A stretch of DNA of 64,000 bases from Zantedeschia hybrid cultivar (taxonomy: Eukaryota; Streptophyta; Magnoliopsida; Alismatales; Araceae), in assembly GCA_030544215.1 (NCBI GenBank), contig JARZZO010000004.1:46055980-46119979 (forward strand), given 5' to 3'. Positions 57,863 through 64,000 of the stretch are shown here, one piece after another (the first letter of the stretch is position 1; each line of letters starts with the position of its first letter). Made by a program: the position numbers and the translations under genes. The notes under the pieces were generated by a model. That model had not been told where the DNA came from. It saw only the letters and a list, made by a program, of their open reading frames with translations, and searched no databases.

Positions 57863-59953
57863 ATTAAATTATTTGTCTCTGCCACCTCAAAGGATGACTC
57901 ATAAGAGACACTTATACTTCTAGTAGGTAGGTTATGACGATATTACAGGCCTAGACAATTGTGTATTAGGTTTTTAGCTGGGATTAGGTAGAAAGATATC
58001 TTGTTCTTTCCCAAAAAAATTTAGAAAAATAGGAAATAGAGAGAAAAAGAGAAGAAGAAGAAGGGTACATGAGGTTCTGAAATAATTTTAAAAAATTAAA
58101 AAATTGATAGAGCTACCTGAGATTCTTTATTCCAGGTAGGTGTATGCTGAACTACTTGCATGTTATTTGCTAGTAAATTATTTAATTCTATTTTTACTTT
58201 TAGAAATTAAGGTATAGACGTTTATGAGCATTCAAATCAGATTTTTGACTATTTATAATTATTTTAGCTATGTATATGGTTTTGCACTATAAATGCCACG
58301 GTTATGACTTTATTTATAATGCTATGTTTTTGTTAATTAGTTAATTTCAGATTTTATAATGTTTATAGTAAATTATGTTAGGAAACTTTACTTTTGGAAC
58401 CGTGTATAATTGAACTACTAAGAAAAGGGATTGTTATGAATTGTTAAACTACATGGACTAAACCATTTAAGGGGGATTGATTTGAAGAAATCACAACAAG
58501 TATCTACTCTAGTAGTACTCAATGATTGACCCAAGTACGAGGAGTTTAAAAGCCTAGAAATTGAACTTCAGTTTAGTAGATGGTTGGGTATCTGTCTCCA
58601 ATACGAGTTGATTATCAACACCAAGGCACTCACTCGTCGAGGTGCTAAGGTGATTGATTGACCCCTTATGTTATCGTTTGGACACCTGTCTAAAAGTATA
58701 CAAAAATTCAGAATTTATTGTAACTCAAATTATGTTAATCATGTGAACTATTTTAAATACGCAGTTGATTATATATGGCCTAATCTGTGGTTATGAAAAT
58801 TGATTTCATTTGATCATTATCTTCCCTACAAAGTGCAGTTGGAAGCCAATTATTATGTACAAGCCATTTGTAAAGAATTCAATATGTATATGTTATAAAA
58901 AGTGCGTTGATTGACAAGTATGCATGGATTGATAAGTGATCCTTTGTTTATCTTCTGAAACACTAATGCATGTTTATTGATAACTGCAAATCATGCAATA
59001 TTTATAGCTATCATTGATGTGCAAATTCAGTTTATATGTAGGCATGCATATGAATCAGATGCCTGATGAGTTCTACTCGCACACCTAACTACTAAATTTT
59101 TCAGGAAAATATGGTGGGCAATAATCTAAGGAGCATTTTAGATCTTATTTAAGGAAGGATACTGAGGTTTTAAGTTGATCGTGGAGAAAATTTTGTAACT
59201 CAACCGCTGAAGTAAGTGGGTTTTGTTCTTATGTACTTTGGTTAATGTATAATTGTAAACATGTACTTTAATTAATGCAAATTTGTAAAGTAAGCCTTAT
59301 AGTGGACAATTTTATGTCTATTTTGTGTTTCTAACAATAGACTTGGTTTGACTGTGTATTTAGGATTTTGAATGGTTTGTGAAAAAATTGTCTTGCAAAA
59401 TTTTCTCAACTCACAATATATGATTGATGTGATATTTCTGAAAAAAGATAATAACAATATCTAGAAGGAAGTTTCACACCAAGTCATAAAATGTACAACT
59501 TATTTTAAAAAATTAACTTGGCTTATGTAAGATTCAAATGGCATATAGGCTAATTGTGGCTAATCAAAGATCGTATAGATTTTGGTTGAGAAATGATCAA
59601 GCATTTCATTTGAATTGGTCAATCCTTTTCAGTTGGAACAAATAAAAAGTTATAAAAGTCAAGGGATCTACTTTTAGATTAAGAATTTATAGTTATCACA
59701 TGGATTCTCTTGTTTTGAAAGAAATATTAAATAAAAAGAAAATATAATTACAAACTAATCAAGGCGAGGTTATCAATTATATTGGAATCTCCTTTATGTA
59801 GCAACCCAATAATAAACCTATGAACGCGCATGATTTTCCTTCCTAGAGCCTCCTCTAAGTTATTGAAAGACCTGCCAGCATTGATTCTCCCTCCACGAGT
59901 GAATTCTAGGGTTGAGGTGGTACCTTAAGAAGAAAGGGACCGAGAGAGGAGGT
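57863..59953. other. gene-free AT-rich stretch
   Basis: No frame longer than about 60 codons has any recognisable domain. The sequence has the composition of LTR or intergenic DNA. No boundaries were found. Confidence 0.4.
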
Positions 59954-59955
59954 GC

Positions 59956-60049
<94 letters not shown>
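59954..60049. repeat. (GA)n microsatellite
   Basis: About 48 AG units without interruption. The Arg-Glu frames it opens are artefacts. Confidence 0.98.
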
Positions 60050-60050
<1 letters not shown>

Positions 60051-60526
60051 AGCACCATTAGAAGTTCTCATCTCATATATCTCTCTTTTATAGATGTGGG
60101 CACAACTCCTGAATTTTTCTTCCCACATGGAGAGGGACTACTTTGAGTTTGGTCCAGGTCGGTCCACCAATGTGAATGCCACAATTTGAATACAAATCGA
60201 ATTCTGCTATACAGGTGGAGAAAAAATAGAGTTTTGGTGGCTAGAGTAATCTTAATGACGTGAAGAGGTTAGGGTTCTGAATTTAGAGAGTTTATATGGC
60301 ATTTGGTTTCTAAATTTACTCAAAAAATGTCCAAAAATCTTCCCCATTTGGACTTTCCATGAATTTAAGAGTCTAGGAGAGGGGCAGATGTTGAATATAG
60401 GAGTGATACTTGTCCAATTTTCAAAAGTTTTATTTTTGAGAGAATATAATTTGTTTTCACCATCTCCTCTTTTAATTTGCTTCTTCCACAACCAAGGATC
60501 TTAGAGTCCATACCATCATTCACATA
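60050..60526. other. gene-free spacer
   Basis: No domain, RNA gene or repeat recognised between the (GA)n tract and the hAT-type element. Confidence 0.4.
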
Positions 60527-60534
60527 AATGCAAT

Positions 60535-61509
60535 TAAGGATGAAAAAAGTTACTTAACGGTGATGATATAGCTCTATTCTTATCCTTGTCTTTAAACTAG
60601 AAAGTATAATCTAAATTTTATCTTTATCATTAAATACCTATATCCTTATTCTAATCCTTAAAAGTTAATGAGAACAGATACATCAAGGTTAAATTATTGG
60701 ACAACATATATTTCTACACATTTTTACACAACAAAATTAAATTATAAAATTTTCATCATATACATGAAATGTGGTTATTATGAAATAAGCATTGGTGGAT
60801 TACTTCTATCTTCAAATTTATAATGTGAATGAACATATTGCATAATAAATTTAAGCATAAGGATAAGGAAACTATTCTTATCCTTTTCATTTAAGATAAG
60901 AAAAAGGAAACGCATGTTTTCGTATCTTGTAGCTCGATTATCTGTCCTTTTATATTTTATATTATAATATTATGATATTATATATTTTATTTTATAATAT
61001 TACAACATAATATATTTATGAAAATATAAAATACTTATTTTTTTTTTGACAAATATAGAATTTAACGCATGGCACCTTAATATATACTTACAATAGTGCT
61101 TATACCATTTAGATCTTCTTTTACGTATAATTAGTAAACTTGTTAATTTACTTTCTGTGTAGATATGACTTTATTATGCTATATGTATTTACTTTCTTTG
61201 TAGATATGACTTTATTATGCTATATGTTCATTCATATAATAAATTTGAAAGTGGATGTAATCGTATCAATGCTTACTTTATAAATAATTACATTTCATGC
61301 ATATGATAAAAAATTTATAATTCAAATTTTTTGTGTAAAAATGTATTGAATGCTATGTATGTATGAGCTTTTGTTAATTTTCAAGGATGAGGATAAAGAT
61401 GTGGGTATGTAAGGTTAAGATTAAAATTAAGGATATAATTTTTTATGTTAAAGATAAGGATAAGAATACAGCCATTATCTTCACCCTTGAGTAACCTTTT
61501 TCATCCCTA
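60535..61509. mobile_element. hAT-type non-autonomous transposon with long inverted ends
   Basis: A 975-bp element. Its ends are TAAGGATGAAAAAAGTTAC and, as reverse complement of the right end, TAGGGATGAAAAAGGTTAC. The similarity continues for about 55 bp into TATTCTTATCCTT in both. The flanks are AATGCAAT (60527-60534) and AATGCAAC (61510-61517), an 8-bp target duplication with one change, as for hAT. The interior is AT-rich and non-coding, with a direct repeat of ACTTTCT...GACTTTATTATGC at about 61150 and 61190. Confidence 0.85.
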
Positions 61510-61589
61510 AATGCAACCTTAGCATGCGGAAATGACGTGTCTACGAATTTCAAAATGTAATAAAGGTAGTGCCTCTCAATACATTTCAT

Positions 61590-61965
61590 GTAAGAGCATT
61601 TCTACAATAGTTATATTCGCTGCATCGCCACCCTGCTTGCCGTGTAGCAACGTTTTTTTTTTTTTTAATGTCAACCCTAACATGTTCCACATATTTATAT
61701 AAGTTGATTTTTGATCCGACGACTCCAAAAAATGTAAAAAAGTAAAAATTGAGTCTTAATAGATAATAAAAAACCTTTAATAGGCTGAGCCTAATAACCG
61801 TTTTTAATTTTGTAGACTTTTTAAAATCATATAATCAGAGGTCAGTTTGTATTAGACAAGTGAGACATATTTGGAGCAAACCTAAAAAATCGTGAATGTT
61901 TTTCCTTGTTACACCGCTAGGTGGTGACAGAATAGCTGTATCTACAGTAGAATTTACATCAAAGT
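61590..61965. mobile_element. possible MITE
   Basis: GAGCATTTCTACAATAG...CGCCACC at the left and the reverse complement of ACAGTAGAATTTACATC at the right form an imperfect inverted pair with CACCACC/CGCCACC inside. No target duplication could be settled. Confidence 0.35.
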
Positions 61966-62114
61966 ACCTATATTTGCAATCAACCCTAATTATCCTCTAT
62001 AAAGCAATATCTTCTTAACCCACCCAATATCTGTTACCATTTTATAGGGCAGAGAACATGACAAGGAAGGCTCAAGGGGAGGAGCCACTGCCCGAAGAAG
62101 ATCCGTCAAATCCT

Positions 62115-62240
62115 GTCTGTTTTTTTTCGGTCGGTGGCATAATGGTCAGGTATATACAGAAATTTACAAGTAGCCAGGATCGAAACCCGAGATGTCCTCC
62201 AGAAGTAGAGATAATTTTACGTTGGTCGAGAATTCCGCCT
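62115..62240 (+). mobile_element. tRNA-like SINE fragment
   Basis: CGGTGGCATAATGGTCAGG resembles an A box and GGATCGAAACCCGAG a B box, 40 bp apart, as in tRNA-derived SINE heads. The match is loose and no poly(A) or ends were found. Confidence 0.35.
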
Positions 62241-62289
62241 AATTAGGCGAGCGTTCTAGGTCCGCCTGATTTTCCGAAGAAGTAATCCC

Positions 62290-62480
62290 ACGGACCAGGG
62301 GATAAAGATCCCAACAACCCAAATTTAAGTTGCAAGGCTGAGGAATTTTTAGGCTCCAACCAACATCGAACCTGAGACCTCCCATTTGAGAGGCAAGTGA
62401 TGAACCAACTGTCCTAGGCAGCTGGTTCCAAATCTCGTCTTTAGGCCACTGCCTGAGCCATCACGCCTTGATAGCTTTCT
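62290..62480 (-). mobile_element. second tRNA-like SINE fragment, opposite strand
   Basis: On the minus strand TAGGACAGTTGGTTCATC (A-box-like) is followed after about 35 bp by CTCAGGTTCGATGTTGG (B-box-like). It is tRNA-derived in form, but no intact cloverleaf can be drawn, so it is not called a tRNA gene. Confidence 0.4.
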
Positions 62481-62511
62481 AATTACCAATCAGATATCCA
62501 ACTATTGCAAC

Positions 62512-63416
62512 TGATGAGGCAGAATCCGATTCGGCCCATTAAAACAAGCCCAACACAGATCAGCCCAGCAGCGGCAGTAAAAGGCCCCCTGGGAGCCTTC
62601 GGCCCGTTAGCGCCCCGGCGGCCCTCGGCCCAGTAAGCAGTCCAGTGCTCTTCGGCCCGTCAGCGGCTCAATAGCCTTCGGCCTGTTAGCGGCTCAGCAG
62701 CCCTCGGCCCAGTAGGCTTCGGCCCATCAGCAGCCCAACCCCCTTCAGCTCAATAAGCCGTGTCCGGCCCACTCCGGTGGGAGGACTGGGCACTATGGCG
62801 GTTTACCAATAAACCCAGAACATAGTCCTATATCGGCTATCACCGTTAAGCATCCTCTATCCTCTGCTATAAATACACCGCTATTTATTGCCAAAGGTAT
62901 GTCTCCGTGACCGTCAAGGACTATAGTCCAAAAAGCATTAAAGCTACTTCTCCCATTTCTTTGACTTCTGAATCGAATCATCTTCGGAAGCTAACTTAAC
63001 CGTCGGAGGGGGTTCCTAAGGGCCAAAGCCCGGGACTCCTACTGACCGGTTCTTCTTCTTCTTTCCCTCTAGCAGGGGCTCGGTTCGAATCTTCGCCGAC
63101 CTCCCTGAGTCGGTCTCGGCCGCCGACCTCAGACTTCTTCCTCCGGTCTCGACGCCGTTCACCGGCTGACTCTCCTCGCCCGAAGGTGCCTCGGCTCCGC
63201 ACTGGCTGCCCTTCGACCGGAGGGACTTCGGCCGCGCCTTCCGAAGGCTAGCCGACATTCGACTGAGCGACCCTCGACTTCGGATCTTCGACCGCGTCTC
63301 CGCCTACATCGCCTTCCGGATCCCCGTCGGGCCTCTTCACCGATCCAACCCAGCTCCGGATCCCAAACTTCGGATTCCAGCCTCGGAATCCGGTCGTGAT
63401 AGCTTCGGCTACATCA
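62512..63416 (+). repeat. 5' LTR of second Tat-type element
   Basis: 905 bp, TGATGAGGCAG...GCTACATCA, in reverse orientation to the LTRs at 26405 and 36098 and clearly homologous to them. TATAAATA is at about 62868-62875 on the plus strand. Confidence 0.93.
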
Positions 63417-63418
63417 CG

Positions 63419-63436
63419 TGGCGCCGTCTGTGGGAA
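63419..63436 (+). other. primer-binding site of second Tat-type element
   Basis: TGGCGCCGTCTGTGGGAA, two bases after the LTR. It is identical to the site of the complete element. Confidence 0.8.
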
Positions 63437-63451
63437 ACAAATAAATAAGTC

Positions 63452-64000
63452 ATGTCTCAACGTCCTGTAACCCGGCGATCCGGACAGAGCGAGGCAGAGA
63501 CACGGGAAGCCTCAGCGCAGCTACTGCACTCCGAAGGCGCCCCATCTGCTCCACCAAGCGCGGCTCTGCCAGTCATACCAGAGTCCCTTGCTGCAGGAGA
63601 AGACCGGGTGGGAGTGCTCCAGTAACAGATGGCGACGCTAGCCGCTGCCGTCACCTCTCTTGCACCTCTACAGGAGATGGTGTCCGCCATCGCCCAGCGC
63701 ATGGGATTGCTGGGCCAGTTTCCCCAGCAAGCGCCGCTCCCTCCACTCTATCCGGTCCAAGATACAAGGTTCCGGCCGGCGCCCTCACCGGTCTCCCCCG
63801 ATGAAACCGCTACGGCGCGCAGCGAGCCCTCGGCGCTACCTGCCTGAGTCCCTCGCGCCGACCGCATAACGGAGCAAGGCTATGCTTCGTCCGAGTTTCG
63901 CCCGACCGGAACCGGAGGACAATCGGTCGCCACCTCAACCGCCCCGGACCTGGACCGGCGGCTGACGGCGATGAGGAAGGAAATGCAGCAGATGGTGTCT
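63452..64000 (+). pseudogene. gag start of second Tat-type element
   Basis: The ATG at 63452 opens MSQRPVTRRSGQSEAE, nearly the same as the gag start of the complete copy. Stops occur at codon 58 (TAA at 63623) and codon 132 (TGA at 63845); the reading is otherwise in frame through to the window end (MRKEMQQMVS). One extra codon relative to the other copy lies near 63595. The start is unusually secure because two copies share it. Confidence 0.9.

Larger units (their letters stand above)
62512..64000 (+). mobile_element. second Tat-type gypsy element, 5' part (cut by window end)
   Basis: The order is 5' LTR, CG, primer site and gag start, in plus orientation, opposite to the copy at 26405. 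The TSD partner lies beyond the window. Two in-frame stops already in the first 140 gag codons show that this copy is also dead. Confidence 0.93.

Noticed and set aside
59952..60146. Arg-Glu repeat frame
   Set aside because: Translation of the (GA)n microsatellite; no conserved flank.
62120..62480. Functional tRNA genes
   Set aside because: A- and B-box-like motifs are present but no acceptor stem or anticodon arm can be paired; more likely SINE heads.

Overview
The window is nuclear DNA from a flowering plant, most likely a monocot. It is dominated by nested LTR retrotransposons, LINE remnants, SINEs and MITEs. The monocot guess rests on the very GC-rich first exon of the one host gene beside AT-rich introns; the species cannot be fixed from sequence alone.

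Host gene. Three exons of an ALBINO3-like (OXA1/YidC/Alb3 family) chloroplast thylakoid insertase are readable on the minus strand at 18433-18086, 10730-10620 and 8692-8618. All have canonical GT/AG borders in phase 0. Introns 1 and 2 are 7.4 kb and 1.9 kb and hold an Au-type SINE, L1 LINE pieces and several MITEs. The exons for the rest of the protein were not found, so they lie beyond base 1 or have been lost. The upstream/5'UTR region of this gene (from about 18434 upwards) is tandemly duplicated at about 23140-24380. Copy A was later split by a solo LTR, and copy B preserves the empty site.

Layout. 1-2300: 5' part of an RTE-type LINE (minus). 2770-8160: decayed zinc-knuckle ORFs and L1 LINE fragments. 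8618-18433: the ALB3-like exons and transposon-filled introns. 18434-26400: duplicated promoter region, MITEs and a solo LTR. 26400-36989: a complete 10.58-kb Ty3/gypsy element (minus) with a perfect 5-bp target duplication, 887-bp LTRs differing at about 2% of sites, a gag-pol frame broken by two stop codons, a 149-bp tandem array and a spliced open reading frame on the opposite strand. The dual RNase H, the antisense gene and the 3' tandem array place it in the Tat lineage. 37662-54345: a Ty1/copia element (plus) with a duplicated LTR/leader at its 5' end, a decayed gag-pol, two solo LTRs nested in its integrase and reverse transcriptase regions, and a truncated 3' LTR. 54346-62511: AT-rich LTR fragments, AATCGATT-rich repeats, a (GA)n tract, a hAT-type non-autonomous transposon and tRNA-like SINE pieces. 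62512-64000: the 5' LTR, primer-binding site and gag start of a second copy of the Tat element (plus), cut by the window end.

How it fits together. Apart from the insertase gene, nothing looks like a host pathway. The most interesting feature is the Tat element's two-sided coding layout: gag-pol in one direction, a spliced, coiled-coil, basic protein gene in the other, and a satellite-like array between them. Coordinates of exons, LTRs and target duplications were read by hand; homology statements come from recognised motifs, not from database searches.
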